Positions 1 through 11,610 of a DNA stretch of 64,000 bases are shown here, one piece after another. This DNA comes from Sialis fuliginosa (Eukaryota; Arthropoda; Insecta; Megaloptera; Sialidae): NCBI GenBank assembly GCA_961205875.1, contig OY540809.1, positions 31,818,267-31,882,266 on the forward strand, in the 5' to 3' direction. Below the pieces are notes generated by a model, which searched no databases, was not told where the DNA came from, and saw only the letters and a list, made by a program, of their open reading frames with translations. The position numbers and the translations under genes were made by a program. The first letter of the stretch is position 1; each line of letters begins with the position of its first letter.

Positions 1-57
1 CTTTAGTATTGATTAGTACAATATCTGAGTTTTTACACTTTTAAGGATTTAAAAAAA

Positions 58-1075
58 GTCTGGTGACTAGAAAAATGAAAATAACAAGAAAAAGCCAATT
101 GGTCTTTAAAGTTAATTACTTAAAGCAATTATAAAAAAAAATTCAGAATTCTATCTCATGCCCAACATATTTTTGTATTGTTTAAAAAATAGCTGTTTTT
201 GAAGTTTTTGTATTTTTTGAAATTTAAATAAAAAATTCTGGTTGCTATAAAAATGAAAATAACAAAACGAATCTATAAGGCCTTCAAAGATAACTACATA
301 GAGCATTTGTAAACAAAAATTCAGAAATTTATCTCGTGCCCAACATATTTTTGTATTGTTTAAAAAATAACCGTTTTTGAAGTTTTCGTATTTTTTTAAA
401 TAAAAAAAAAAAAATCTGGTTGCTATAAAAATGAAAATAACAAAACGAATCATTAAGGCCTTCAATGATAACTATTTAGAGCATTTGTAAAAAAAAAATC
501 AGAATTCTATCTCGTGCCCAACATATTTTTGTATTATGTTTAAAAATAACCGTTTTTGAAGTTTTCGTATTTTTTTAAATTAAAAAAAAAAATTTTGGTT
601 GCTATAAAAATGAAAATAACAAAACGAATCTATAAGGCCATAAAAGATAACTATTTAGAGCATTTGTAAAAAAAAATTCAGAATTCTATCTCGTGCTCAA
701 CATATTTTTGTATTATGTTTAAAAATAACCGTTTTTGAAGTTTTCGTATTTTTTTAAATTAAAAAAAAAAATCTGGTTGCTATAAAAATGAAAATAACAA
801 AACGAATCTATAAGGCCTTCAAAGATAACTATTTAGAGCATTTGTAAAAAAAAAATCAGAATTCTATCTCGTGCCCAACATATTTTTGTATTGTGTTTAA
901 AAATAACCGTTTTTGAAGTTTTCGTATTTTTTTAAATTTAAAAAAAAATTCTGGTTGCTATAAAAATGAAAATAACAAAACAAATCTATAAGGCCTTCAA
1001 AGATAACTATTTAGAGCATTTGTAAAAAAAAAATCAGAATTTTATCTCGTCCCCCACATAACTTTTTTTTGCTTC
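58..1075. repeat. Tandem satellite, about 178-bp unit, roughly 6 copies
   Basis: Successive units begin with a 'ctggttgctataaaaatg' type motif near 58 (diverged), 237, 416, 595, 773 and 951, giving spacings of 177-179 bp. Each unit contains 'cttcaaagataactatttag', 'tctcgtgcccaacatat' and 'accgtttttgaagttttcg'. The first unit and the end of the last are the most diverged; the inner units are nearly identical. The array starts at or before the window edge. The short frame on the minus strand at 151-465 is a translation of this repeat. A diverged single unit lies at about 2541-2680. Confidence 0.9.
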
Positions 1076-1644
1076 GAAAACAGCTGATTTTGGTGCTTTC
1101 GTGATTTTTGCGATATTTAACTAAATTTTTTTAATAAAAGATGTGCATCAATCAAGCTGATTTTTTGTGGGTACTGAGTACTATAAATGAACATAACTTA
1201 CACATAATTATAGCTTTCTCAGTTTAACCTTAGAGCCACAATAAATTTCGAAAAATAGAAAAAATGACAATTTTATTAATAAATTTGAAAAGCCTCTATC
1301 TACAAAAAAAATAATTTAAACTTTAAATTGTGCTAGATCAATTGAAACTAGATTCTTTAGTCTTTCAAATGACATTAAGCTCGTTGTAATTGCTTTATTA
1401 GAACGCGTGCTATAGCGAGTTGAAAAAACGTTGAAAATCGACGAAATCTTCATATCTTAAGAGGGTAAAACGGTCACCACCCCCGAACTATGGCCATTAA
1501 AATTTTTCTAAGTACAGTTTCTGCTATCTAATAAGTATAATAACAACTGATTAAACTTTCATCAAAATTAAAAATGGTGCAACTTCTATATTTTAATAAA
1601 TTTGATGATTATAAATGGAATGACTCTATATCATTTTTATATTA
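1076..1644. other. No gene seen
   Basis: AT-rich sequence between the satellite and the CCCGGG element. I see no long frame, no tandem structure and no match to other parts of the window. Its last bases, 1634-1644 (tttttatatta), are the left copy of the target duplication of the next element. Confidence 0.6.
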
Positions 1645-1659
1645 TCCCGGGAAAAAATG

Positions 1660-2370
1660 ATAATATATAACGATATATTATAAGATATGTTCGCATATCG
1701 TTATATATGGTAATATATTAATTTTTGAGCCAAAAATATATTACTATATGTCGATATGTCTGATAATGTATAGTAATATCTTAATAAAAAGAGCTTAAAA
1801 TATATTGTTATATATATTTATACAAAGAAATGTCTGATAATATATGGTTATGTCTTAATATACATTTATTTTAAATATATATTATTTTAATATATGTCAG
1901 TCTACAGATGCAATAATATATTGTAATATATAATTATATATTAATATATCTGATAATATATAGCGATGCCTTAATAAATATATAAACCCTCAGAGCTCAA
2001 AATATATCGTAATATATATTAATATATTGACATATCTCATAATATATAGCGATGTCTTAATATATATATCAATCCTCAGAGCTCAAAATATATCGTTATA
2101 TATATTATTATATTGACATATCTGATAATATATAGCGATGTCTTAATATATATATCAACCCTCAGAGCTCAAAATATATCATTATATATATTAATATATA
2201 GACATACCTGATAATATACTATTATACATTAACATATATTAGCCCTCAGCTCCGAAAATATATTGTTATATATATTTGCACATAGATATATATGATAATA
2301 GATAATCATCTATTATAATATAATAATAATATACATAATATATGTATATACTAGTCATGGGTTCTGAAAA
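1660..2370. repeat. Left subterminal array of the CCCGGG element
   Basis: Units of about 85-95 bp contain 'aaccctcagagctcaaaa' followed by runs of 'atatatcgttatatatatta' and 'gataatatatagcgatgtc'. The clearest units are near 1985, 2070, 2155 and 2240. The sequence is almost pure A/T between short GC-bearing tags, and it is a counterpart of the right array near 6910-7400. Confidence 0.8.
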
Positions 2371-2540
2371 TATATTATTCATATTTACCTTTTTAATTTT
2401 TGTTGTTAGTGCCCTTCTAAGTAAAAATGTTACCAACCACTAATTTAGAATACATCAGAATTTTAAAATAAATATAAAACATAATGTTGGTATGTATATG
2501 TTATTTATGTAATCGTATTTTTCATCGGTTTTTTAAACTG

Positions 2541-2825
2541 TTAGCTAGAAAAATAAAAATATCGGCAAAAAACCTATTGGCCATTGAAGCTTACTTTATA
2601 GCATCTGTAAAAAAAATTACATTTCAATCTCGTTCTCCGCAAATATTTTTTTAACATTTAAATAGCTGATTTTAGGGTTTCCATTTTGAAAAAAAATCAT
2701 TTGTTTATCCGCTATACTGATAAAATGGCTGAAGCACACTTTTTAAGCTTCAATAACTAATAGTTTAACGTTTTTTTAATTTGATACCCCTGGAAAATAA
2801 ACATTGTGTAGTATAGAATATCCCT
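2541..2825. repeat. Diverged satellite unit plus a 135-bp dispersed repeat
   Basis: 2541-2680 aligns with the first unit of the 58-1075 satellite: tagctagaaaaataaaaat, then a 'cctattggcc' segment, then a 'tctcgttctcc' segment. 2686-2825 matches 27911-28051 closely. Shared landmarks are 'aatcatttgtttatccg', 'aaaatggctga', 'taataactaata' and 'tggaaaataaacatt'. This links the inside of the CCCGGG element to two other places in the window. Confidence 0.7.
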
Positions 2826-2844
2826 CAGAACAAACAAATAATAC

Positions 2845-3660
2845 AAGGGTGTGGGGGGGGGGGGAAACAACCCTCTATCTCGTACAGAAGTCGACATATT
2901 TACGATTTAATATTTACAATAAAATTTATTGTAAATATTAAATTTATCTCTGTTTCGCTACTTATCCATTACAGAAAATCGTAAATATCTCGACTCCTGC
3001 GCTAGATAGAGGGTTGTTTTTCCCCCCACGCAACTACAATCCCAAAGTATTTTTCCTGCCGGATCGAGTGAGACCAATTGCAACCCTTCATTTGTGATAT
3101 GAGTTGTGAATTTATTAATTTAATATATGGGCCTCAAATATCACTCAATACGCTTCTGTACATTTATTTTATTTGATTAAATTATAAACAAGGTATATTA
3201 TATATGTGAATTTGTTATTTTAACAATAAATATCACTTAATACGTGTCTGGTCTTTTTTTCATTTTATTAAATTTAGTAATGATATCTTATGTTTCTATG
3301 CTGTATTTACTGTAAATATTTAATTTTTCTCTGATTCCCTACTTATGGTATTCATTACAGAAAATCGTAAATATCTCGACTCCTCTGCTGGATAGAGGGT
3401 TGTTTTGCCCCCCACACCCTACAATCCCGAAGTATTTTTCCCGCCGGATCGATTGAGACCAATTAGAACCGTTCATCTGTGACAGTGGGTAAGTTATGAA
3501 TTTATTAATTAATTTAATACACGGGCCTCAAATATCACTCAATACGCTTATGTACAATTTTTTAAAATTAATTAAAATATAAACTAGTTTTCTATACAGT
3601 ATATGTATATGTATTTGTAATTTTAACAATACGGGCCTAAAATATCACTTAATACGTGTC
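2845..3660. repeat. Module repeat ('cggatcga-tgagaccaat'), two full copies and one inverted piece
   Basis: Each copy carries 'aaaatcgtaaatatctcgac', 'agagggttgttt', a C-rich tract, 'gccggatcga-tgagacc', 'aacccttcat-tgtgac' and 'gggcctcaaatatcactcaa'. Copies run at about 2940-3250 and 3310-3660; 2845-2920 is part of one in the opposite direction. The same module is found at 5433-5745, inside the Helitron at 36813-37314 and at 60800-61140. Confidence 0.8.
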
Positions 3661-4860
3661 TGAACTTTAAAAAAAATGAATTCATTAACCTCCCACCATG
3701 CATCATAATTATATTACTACGTTAAAGTACAGGTAGACAAAAGTTTAACTATAAATATTTTATTTTAATTAAATCTGAAATTAAGCAATTACAAAATACT
3801 GTTATTAATCGTTAGTTGCAAATAAGAAATGCAATTTAATTGTTAATCGTCAATTTTTCAATAAAATAAAAAAATTAGCTAAATAATGCCCAACTCTCTA
3901 TGTGGATAGTTTTACATCAATAAGGAAATAAACTTTTTAGGGATATTAATAGATCAAAATTTAACATGGTAGGGGCAATAATCTGCATTACACTAAATCC
4001 TCAAAATTTGTGTACGCACTGTAAATAAGTTACAGAAAGACTGAAAGACCACTGTTATGTTTGTTTAAAACTTCTGTTGTACATATAAAATTAGTTCGAC
4101 GCATGTGCGGTAGTTGACAAAGGGAAGCCGTTTTTAAGATAATCAGAATGCTGTCATTAAGTTAAGATGTAATGTTAAAAAGAAGTATAAATAATAGTTT
4201 TAAAAAGTGTATAAATGTTAAAAAAGAGTAGAGAAATTAAAATTAAATGAAGAAGAGTATTTTAAAAGTGAATATAATAAAAAGTAGTTTTATTAAAACG
4301 TGAAAAGTGGTTATGTTTAAAATAATAGAATATCTTTAAATAATAGAAAAAAGTCAGTCATAGAATATAGAAGTAAATATTATTATATATGTATTGAATT
4401 AAATATAAGTGAAATCATTAAAAAAGTATAATATGTAATAAAGATTAAAGAATAAATAAATATGAGTAGAAATAATCATATTTGAAGTTTAGAATACGAT
4501 GCGTTAGAAAGAGATGGTGCATTAAATACTTGTGAATAAAAGAGAGCGAATTCATATTAATAATAAGTGGAAATAAATGTTATTTTTAAAGTATAAAATA
4601 TATATGTATAATTAATAAAGACAAATGAAATGTTGAAAGGACAAATTAAAAGAATTAGAAAATAACAATATAAAGAAATAATCAAGTATACAGTGGAAAA
4701 TTATAAACAATTAACATTGCAAGAATATGTATGTATGTATAAGGGAACATAATTTTATTTTAATACAAGAGGATAGCGAGATAGTGTCGTTTAAGATAAG
4801 TCAATATTTATAACTGTTAATATTTTTTTTATTTATAAGAAAAGATTATAAATTTAAATA
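3661..4860. other. AT-rich, purine-biased filler, no gene seen
   Basis: From about 4130 to 4760 the plus strand is strongly A/G-biased, with many short 'aataaa', 'aagta' and 'gaaat' words, and it lacks any long frame. No terminal repeats or tandem unit could be recognised. It lies within the CCCGGG element. Confidence 0.5.
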
Positions 4861-6194
4861 TACAGGCACCAGTCTGGGACACTTTAAGAGCAAGTTTTAC
4901 TGTTTTTTGGGATTAATGGACTTCTTTTTTGTAATTCTCATGAACTCACGTTACTAATAAAACAACTACCCCTTTATTAAATCATTTTAATTACCAAAGT
5001 CCGCAAATATATTCTATTTTTGTTTTTTCAAATTATAGCCTATTATTTTTTTAATGTTTATTCACCAATAGTGAACAACGTAAAATCAGTAATGGGCACC
5101 CAGTGGTGAACACTTGTTAAAAATTACAAAAATTACTACAACACAAAAATTATAAAAAAATAATCGTAAAATTTAAAACAATGAAAGAAGTTATGATAAT
5201 ATAACAATTAATAAATAGAGTGCATTAATAATTAGGACAGGACCGTATTAAGTTTTTATAAATAAATATAATATATATGTAAATGTTTTTCCTAAAAATT
5301 ATATGAAAATGAATATGCTAAACAATGACAGTCTTGATATTGTTGTACCTAATTAAACCGAAATTTAATCTTAAAAAAATTAGGCGAGGCACGTATTAGG
5401 GAGAATTTATAGTAAATATTTTCGAGTAAAAATTGTATGAAAATGAATATGGTTTTTATTCATTATACAAAATTGTAAATATCTCGGTTCTTATGCGAGG
5501 TAGGTGGTTGTTTTTCTCCCTAAAACCCCTTCCCCGTAGTAATTTTCCCGCCCGATCGAATGAAACTAATTTCAACCCTTTATATGTGACTGGAGATGAA
5601 ACATTTTTTTTTGCTTTGTATTCATTATACAAAATCGTTGTTTTTCCCCCTAAACCCCCCTCCCTTGTAGTATTTTTTCCGCCCGATCGAATGAAACTAA
5701 TTACAACCCTTTATAGGTGACAGGCGTGATCGAGTTATTATTTTTTTCTTATTTTACTCTCAATTCATTATACAAAATCATAAATACCTATCACTAATTA
5801 TTCTTTTCTTTGTATATTTTTGATATAAAAAAAGTTAATACGGGACTGTCTAAATTAATAAATATTATAATTTGGTTTAATTTTATCAACGAAACAACTT
5901 TCCTTAATTTTTTTTACATCTTTGTGTATTTTGTAATATAAATATCATAAAAGAAATTCTTAATTTCATTATAACAGAGAATGTTAGTTACATAAAAATG
6001 TTTTAAATATACTCACTTCACTAATCATTTACATAAAAAATACACTTTTTTTGATAGTATGACATTTATAAATGTATATATGTAGATTAATATCCAGTAA
6101 GGGCAGTAATCAAACATCAACGAATATTTCTATTTCAGCACATTTAATTTTAAAATGTTCACAACTGCGATGTTGTCCCAGACTGGTGCCAGTA
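4861..6194. mobile_element. Nested element with GGCACCAGTCTGGGACA termini
   Basis: The left end TACAGGCACCAGTCTGGGAC and the reverse complement of the right end TACTGGCACCAGTCTGGGAC differ by one base. The 1.3-kb interior is AT-rich and includes two copies of the 'cggatcga' module near 5455-5745. No clear target duplication is visible, so the superfamily is open. It is nested in the CCCGGG element. Confidence 0.65.
5433..5745 (+). repeat. Module repeat, two tandem copies
   Basis: Two copies of 'ttcattatacaaaat...ctcggttc...gcccgatcgaatgaaacta...caacccttta-a-gtgac' are seen at about 5455-5600 and 5620-5740. They closely match, in inverse orientation, the inside of the Helitron at 36813-37314. 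The 95-codon frame here is just the repeat read through and is not a gene. Confidence 0.75.
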
Positions 6195-6244
6195 CCTTAT
6201 ATGTTTAAAAAATTTAGTTATTAAGAATTTTTCTTATGTTCGGT

Positions 6245-6502
6245 AAGGAGCTCATTAATTTGCAAGCTTGCAAACACTTTCAAATGGGGTATCAAACTTA
6301 TATGACAGTTCTATTGGAGTTTTTGACAGATAGTTTTATGCATAGGAAGTAAAAACAAAGGTATGTAAATTATATTTACTAAAGTCTATTTACTGATCTT
6401 GAGTAAAAACGGTAAAAATCAACTTACTGCGCATGAAACAAGATATAAGTTTGATACCTCGTTTGAAAGTGTTTGCAAGCTTACAAATTTTGCGAGCTCC
6501 TT
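6245..6502. mobile_element. MITE with AAGGAGCTC termini
   Basis: A 258-bp palindromic element. Both ends read AAGGAGCTC followed by 'gcaagcttgcaaacacttt', '-aggtatcaaacttatat' in opposite orientation, with inverted repeats of about 60 bp. The target duplication is not clear. It is inside the CCCGGG element. Confidence 0.75.
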
Positions 6503-6909
6503 TATAATACTGGAAGTTAGAGTGTGTATTTATAATATTTTACTATTATTGAATTATTAATATAAATGAGATATATTTTTTAAATACTTATTATTATTCA
6601 GTATTTGCTTTAATATATTTATGTAATTCCATTAAAACATAGTTTTTTTATAGATATAAGTAAAAACAAATTAAGCATTTATTAGTTTTTAAGATTATAA
6701 CTTTTTTATGTCGTACTTTATGAATGTAGATTTGTATGGTATTATTTATGAATATTTTCACAGTATAATAAATTCAGTTCAGGGAAATTCTATTTTTATT
6801 TTAAAAAATCCATTTTTTTCTACTTTCATTATTATAGGTCCAGTGCGAGTTCCAGGGTTCGTGTGTGTGAACGATTTCCGTTGGGGGTGTCAGGATATAT
6901 AATAATTAG

Positions 6910-7400
6910 TTGGATCCCCCAGCATATAGTACAAAACATAAAAATACATTTTAATAAATTGTTATATATGTCAAGGTATAAGTATATATTATAATATATA
7001 TTTATATCTTAATATATATAACAAGGTATAAATATATATTATAATATATACTAATATATGCTCAGAGCCTGATTTTGGCACGATCCGAGAATATATTTGT
7101 ATATATTATGATATATATTAATGTCTTAACATATATAACAAGGTATAAGTATATATTATAATATACACTAATATATGCTGAGGGCCTGATTTTGGCACGA
7201 TCCGAGAATATATTAGTATATATTATAATATATATTTATATCTTAACATATATAACAAGGTATAAATATATATATAAATATATTGTCATATATATATTAA
7301 CATATTAATATATTACAATATATAAAAATATAATATAATATATACCAATATATTCTTGGATCGTGCCAAAATGAAGCCCTCAGCATATCTTACCGGTTGG
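6910..7400. repeat. Right subterminal array of the CCCGGG element
   Basis: Units of about 115 bp contain 'tgatttttggcacgatcc'-like tags ('gattttggcacgatccgag' at about 7070 and 7185) separated by 'atatatta-aatatat' runs and 'atataacaaggtata'. An inverted tag 'gatcgtgccaaaatgaagc' lies at about 7359. The tags differ from those of the left array, so the two arms have diverged or been built separately. Confidence 0.75.
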
Positions 7401-7453
7401 CTCTTATAATATATGCTAATATATTATCATTTTTTCCCGGGATTTTTATATTA

Positions 7454-8620
7454 CATTATTTCTATAGCATTTGTACATCTTAATATTGGCTTCCAATGAT
7501 TTTAATTTTTTTAAGTATGTTCTACCACTTCGATTCTTTTCAGACTTTATAGGGTGTAATACTAAAGTATGAAGATTATTTCATGAAATATCTGAAGTTG
7601 TCGCTTAACCACAACAAAAAAAAATTTTTTTTTCAAAATTAAATTTTTTTTTTTACTTGATAGAGTATGCGCAGCTTTTTGAAAATATTACCTGATATGC
7701 AACTTTTCAACTTCTACATTGTACCATAGTTTGAACTTAATCCAAAAAAAAATTTCTTAAAAAAAAATATTTTTGAAAAAATGAAAATATTTTTTTTTTC
7801 AAAAACTCTCAACTTTTGGAGGCTAATAATTGGGCATAAGAATGCTTACATAAAGAGCAACATTCACAATAAAAATTAGCCAAATCCGTGTTGAGGCCAA
7901 TTTTACATTGCTACCCGGCTACAACCTTTACTTTAAAACAAATTAATAATTATGTACTGGCGTATATATCAATATTTTCATGTGAAATCATTTTATTTTT
8001 TTATTTTCGGGTTTTAATTCTGAAAAAGTAAATTCTGTAATTTACTAGTTAAAGGAAATAATTTTATTTGGTTTAATTTGTGTGTAAATAATTGAAACAA
8101 GATTTTACGACAGCATTATTACACGAACATAATACACGGTTATATTGAATACACAAATTTTCAAAGTTAATTATCTTTGTAATTAAGGCCTATGAGATCA
8201 AATTGTTGGACACGTGTCTTTTTATTTTTGCTCTAGTTTGACATACCACAAGCTCATTGAAATTCTCATTAACCGTGCTGTTGCTTCCCCTTGTGAGATA
8301 TTTAAGGGTTTGCGTTTCAATAAAATTAAAAATATACGTGTAAGATATCAATGTGCCACATTGATTAAGTGTTTCTAAGAAAGTTAAATTTACAATTACT
8401 ATTAAAATAACCCCAAATATTAAATGAATAATATGTGTTTTTTTACCACAAATGGACTTAGGCACCTTCAAAATTAACAATTACATTTGTTATAAATTGA
8501 AAAGAACTAAAGTCCATTTGTTGTAACATAAAATGCTTCAAATTGAAAAAAAAACACTCACTTTAATTTATATTATTTCTTTATAACTCTTAAAAAATGT
8601 ATACAATTCAGGAAATCTAA
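7454..8620. other. No gene recognised
   Basis: AT-rich region with long A and T runs. The only longer frame (minus strand, 8190-8480, 96 residues) has no motif I recognise and overlaps a dispersed 'tggacttaggc' repeat, so I do not call it a gene. Confidence 0.5.
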
Positions 8621-9519
8621 GTATAGGGTGATTTTTTAATCTTGAGATTATTAATATATGGAAAACTATGAGATTACTTTAAGTGAATAGGGAAAACTAT
8701 GGATTTTTAGAGAAAATATTTGGTACAAAAGTTTCAGGATTTAGAGGGACAAAATCAATGGAGGTAACAATTTTGACCTTGAGTGGAGTTTTGAAGGTCA
8801 TTTTTTGGTCAGCAAATTTTTTTCAAATGAAACCTATTTATTTTTTTTAAAATTCGTATTTTGCAGAAAAAAAGAAACAACTTTTGTCTGAAAAAATTTA
8901 TAAAAATGTTAATTTTAACATTTTTTTTTTATTTAAAAAATTATGAAATTATAAAAAAATTATTTTTTTAAACTGCATTTTTTTCAAACATCTAAGTAAT
9001 AATTTCAAAAATTTTGGTTACAAAAAAAATTTATTGATGTAAAAAAAAAAATTACGTTAAAATTAAAGTTTTTAAAAAAAAAAATCAGGCAAAAATTATT
9101 TCTAATTTTCTGCAAAATACAAATCTGCAAAAAAATAAGTAAATTTCTTTTTAAAAAAAATTGGTTGACCCCAAAATGACCTTAAAACCTCCACTCAAGG
9201 TCAAAATTATTACCTTCGTTAGGTTTGCCCAGCTAAATCCTAAAACTTTTGTACCCAACATTTTCCGTAAAAAGGTTTAGTTTTCCAGCCATTGTGATAA
9301 ATTAACAACATTATCAATACTGAAGTGGACTTAGGCCACTTTCAAAATAAAGTTATTAACATTAAATTAAGTGTGAAAATTAACGTGTTCAAAAAAAATT
9401 TTTCCTTTGAATATATTTAATCAAAAATTGTTTTTTATGATAGATTACTTCTAATTCTACACGTTACTACAGTTAACTAAAAAAAAGTGGAAAATGGACT
9501 TAGGCCACTTTCAAAATAA
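8452..9519 (+). repeat. Three copies of a 'tggacttaggccactttc' motif
   Basis: A motif of about 25 bp, 'tggacttaggccactttcaa', occurs at 8452-8476 (one-base variant), 9325-9350 and 9493-9519. It is direct-repeated around the 8.64-9.30 kb palindrome. It may be element edges or target-associated sequence; the role is unknown. Confidence 0.6.
8640..9300. mobile_element. Palindromic (foldback) element, about 330-bp arms
   Basis: The left arm has 'ggaaaactatggattttta', 'aaaagtttcaggattta', 'ttttgaccttgagtggag' and 'gaaggtcattttttgg'. The right arm carries the same in reverse order ('ccaaaatgaccttaaaac', 'ccactcaaggtcaaaat', 'taaatcctaaaacttttg', 'ttagttttcc'). The centre near 8970 is A/T-rich. A diverged half copy is at 39280-39650. 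The exact ends are not clear. Confidence 0.7.
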
Positions 9520-9680
9520 ACGCCTCATATATACATCTCAATTAATAGAATTTGACCATATTTTTTATTTTTTTTTCTAACTTAAAAATGACGCCTGTAG
9601 TGGGCTAAAAGCAGTATTTTATTTTGTCCACCCCCCTCCTCTAACTCTGTAACTACCGGCTCAAAAAATCTGAAAACATG
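9520..9680 (+). repeat. Fragment of the 'gggttccgaag' repeat family
   Basis: Contains 'acatctcaatta-tagaa-ttgacca', 'gcgcctgtag-gggcta'-like sequence and 'ctctgtaactaccggctc'. These match 53800-53940, 54080-54230 and, inverted, 63040-63190. It ends abruptly at 'aaaaaatctgaaa', where the next element begins. Confidence 0.75.
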
Positions 9681-9716
9681 CGAAGTCATTTACAACAGTA
9701 TTCTAATGATATTTAC

Positions 9717-10102
9717 CAGGGCTTCGAACCGTTATTTTTTTCGTTTCGGTTTTCGTTCCGGTTCGAGTAAAAAATATGTTTCGGTTCGGTTCCGGTTCTC
9801 GTTCCGCAAAAAATAACGGTTTTTTCGGTTTTTCGGTTTTCGGTTCAGCTCCAAGTGTTTAATTGAAAAAAAAAAAATGTATTAAATAAAATTTCTCTAT
9901 CATAAGTTAGAATATTTTATGGTACTTGTATGATAATCCGAATGACAATTGAAGTGGGAAGTAAGATCATGTTAACGTGCGTATTTTAACATGTTCTGAA
10001 TCGTAAAAACCGATATTTTTATTTCGGTTCTGTTCCGGTTTTCGTTCCGGCCAAAAATAACGGTTTTCCCGGTTTTCGGTTCAGTTCCGGTTCGAAGCCT
10101 TG
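9717..10102. mobile_element. hAT-like MITE, 8-bp target duplication atatttac
   Basis: The termini are CAGGGCTTCGAACCG and, in reverse complement, CAAGGCTTCGAACCG. Subterminal 'cggttccggttc'-type repeats occur in both arms. Exact 8-bp duplications lie at 9709-9716 and 10103-10110. CAGGG ends and 8-bp duplications are typical of hAT elements. A sister copy at 55013-55390 sits eight bases away in the equivalent sequence of the inverted copy. Confidence 0.9.
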
Positions 10103-10471
10103 ATATTTACCTAATTTATTTACATTATTTTAGTCTAACCCCGTTTTTAGAGCTGACCAGGATACTGAAAAATTGACTGGACAAAGTACGATCTCGCTTA
10201 CAACGTTAACTGAGTTAACCCATTAATGCCCAAAGGGTTAAGTTTTCAAAAATTATAAGAAATGTTTTGTTAATATGATTATTTATTTAAAAAATAAGCT
10301 TATTTTACAAAAAAACATTTTTTGGGGGGTCCAAGTTCCCCAATATTTAATGTTGCGTTGACGCACTCTTGGGCGTATAAGGTATAATATAACTATGTAT
10401 AGTAAAAATATATAAATAAGTGAATCTAAAAATATAACACAAAAATTCTTTGATTTTTACAATATTTACAT

Positions 10472-10695
10472 CTGGATCTTGGCTTCTGGGTGTAAACCGC
10501 GGCGATTGATCATGTTAACGTTTCGTCACATATTGCAGTGTACATCTTCAGGGCTCTTCTAATAGTAGAGAAGAGCCCTAAAGATGTACACTGCAATGTG
10601 TGAGGAAACGTTGGCCGATAACATGAACAAATCGACACGGCTTATACCCAGAAGTCAAATCCATATCAAAATCACCACGGAAGCCTCAAGACTTG
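10472..10695. repeat. Hairpin repeat ('gatcttggcttctgggtgta'), copy 1
   Basis: A left half 'tcttggcttctgggtgtaa...gcagtgtacatcttcaggg' and a right half in inverse order meet at 'gctcttctaatagtagagaagagc', so the whole can fold. It ends with 'cacggaagcctcaag'. Related copies are at 11370-11610 and 39479-39614. The short plus-strand frame at 10584-10811 reads through it and is not taken as a gene. Confidence 0.75.
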
Positions 10696-11369
10696 TAGAA
10701 TGTTTACATCTCTTTCGTGCATTTGTATCATGTACTCTGATAATATGGCCTATATTTTCATATTACACATCTTTTCATAAAAAATGTATTGAAGGACGGC
10801 CGAGATTATGATTTATGGATTGTGGACACAGGTTCTTGTGTCTCATCTGCTACTCCCCCGTGCTTTATTAGGGCATCAGCAACATAGGAAGGAAATTCAA
10901 TCTGGGAAATTTTTGTATTATTTGCAATATTGTGAATTTTCCACGCAATTACTGTTATAATATCTATATCATATTGCTAAATAGTGGCCACCACCATTTT
11001 TTCCCACGTATTTATACTATGATTCGCAGTCAATTCCCTCTTCATTAGTCAATTCATCTACTTAGAGAGTAATATACCATAAACTGCATCTATTTCATAA
11101 TCACTCATTTCAGAAGAGCAACTAATAAAAATTAGTTGTTCGAGTTTTTGCTCTGTTAGAGTTTATCTCATTTCATATGACATCTATATAGAAATAAGTT
11201 TCGTTAAAAAAAATAAAAGTAATTAAAATTTACATAGTTTGTATTATTATGAGAATAACTAATAACCATTGTTACGTAAACTATTTTTAATAAATATTAT
11301 TTATAGAATATGTATATACATACACTAACATTACTAGCCTTGTATGTATATTCTTTTAAAATTTCACAA
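10696..11369. other. piggyBac-like element interior, no gene seen
   Basis: AT-rich sequence between the two hairpin repeats. It has no frame above about 60 codons and no recognisable transposase motif. Confidence 0.5.
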
Positions 11370-11610
11370 TAAAGATTTGAGGCTTCCGCAGTAATCTGGA
11401 TATAGATTTTAGCTTCCGGGTGTAAGCCGCGTCAATTTGGTCGTGTTAGGTCACACATTACAGTAGACATCTTCAAGGCTCTACTAACCTTAACTTTTAG
11501 AAGAGCCCTGAAGAAGTCCACTGCAATGTGTGATGAAACGTTGGTCGATAACACGACCATATTGACGCGGCTTACAACCAGAAGCCATAATCCATAAAGA
11601 TACAGATGAT
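11370..11610. repeat. Hairpin repeat, copy 2
   Basis: Starts with 'gatttgaggcttccgcagta', continues 'agcttccgggtgtaagccgc', and folds at 'ctctactaacc...agaagagccc' onto 'gaagaagtccactgcaatg...ttggtcgataacacgacc...gcggcttacaaccagaagcc'. It is the same family as 10472-10695 and 39479-39614. Confidence 0.7.

Larger units (their letters stand above)
1645..7442. mobile_element. CCCGGG-ended foldback-type element (5.8 kb), 11-bp target duplication
   Basis: The termini are perfect inverted repeats of 24 bp starting TCCCGGGAAAAAATGATA. They are flanked on both sides by tttttatatta (1634-1644 and 7443-7453). Inside the termini are AT-rich arrays of roughly 90 bp per unit (about 1660-2370 and 6910-7400), then a unique-plus-nested core. 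No transposase-like frame is visible, so the element is probably non-autonomous. Known families: target duplications of 8-11 bp with long inverted termini fit Mutator-like elements best, but that assignment is inference. A second element with the same CCCGGGAAAAAA terminus lies at 58886-61598. Nested inside are the elements at 4861-6194 and 6245-6502. Confidence 0.85.

Noticed and set aside
151..465. 104-residue minus-strand frame
   Set aside because: It covers almost two units of the 178-bp satellite and repeats itself. Not coding.
5433..5720. 95-residue plus-strand frame
   Set aside because: It reads through two tandem copies of the shared module and repeats LYSLYKIV twice.
6245..6502. TA target duplication for the AAGGAGCTC MITE
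   Set aside because: The bases next to the ends (ggt and tat) do not match cleanly, so the target type is left open.
8190..8480. 96-residue minus-strand frame with hydrophobic stretches
   Set aside because: No motif; it starts in a dispersed repeat motif and its composition is as expected for AT-rich DNA.
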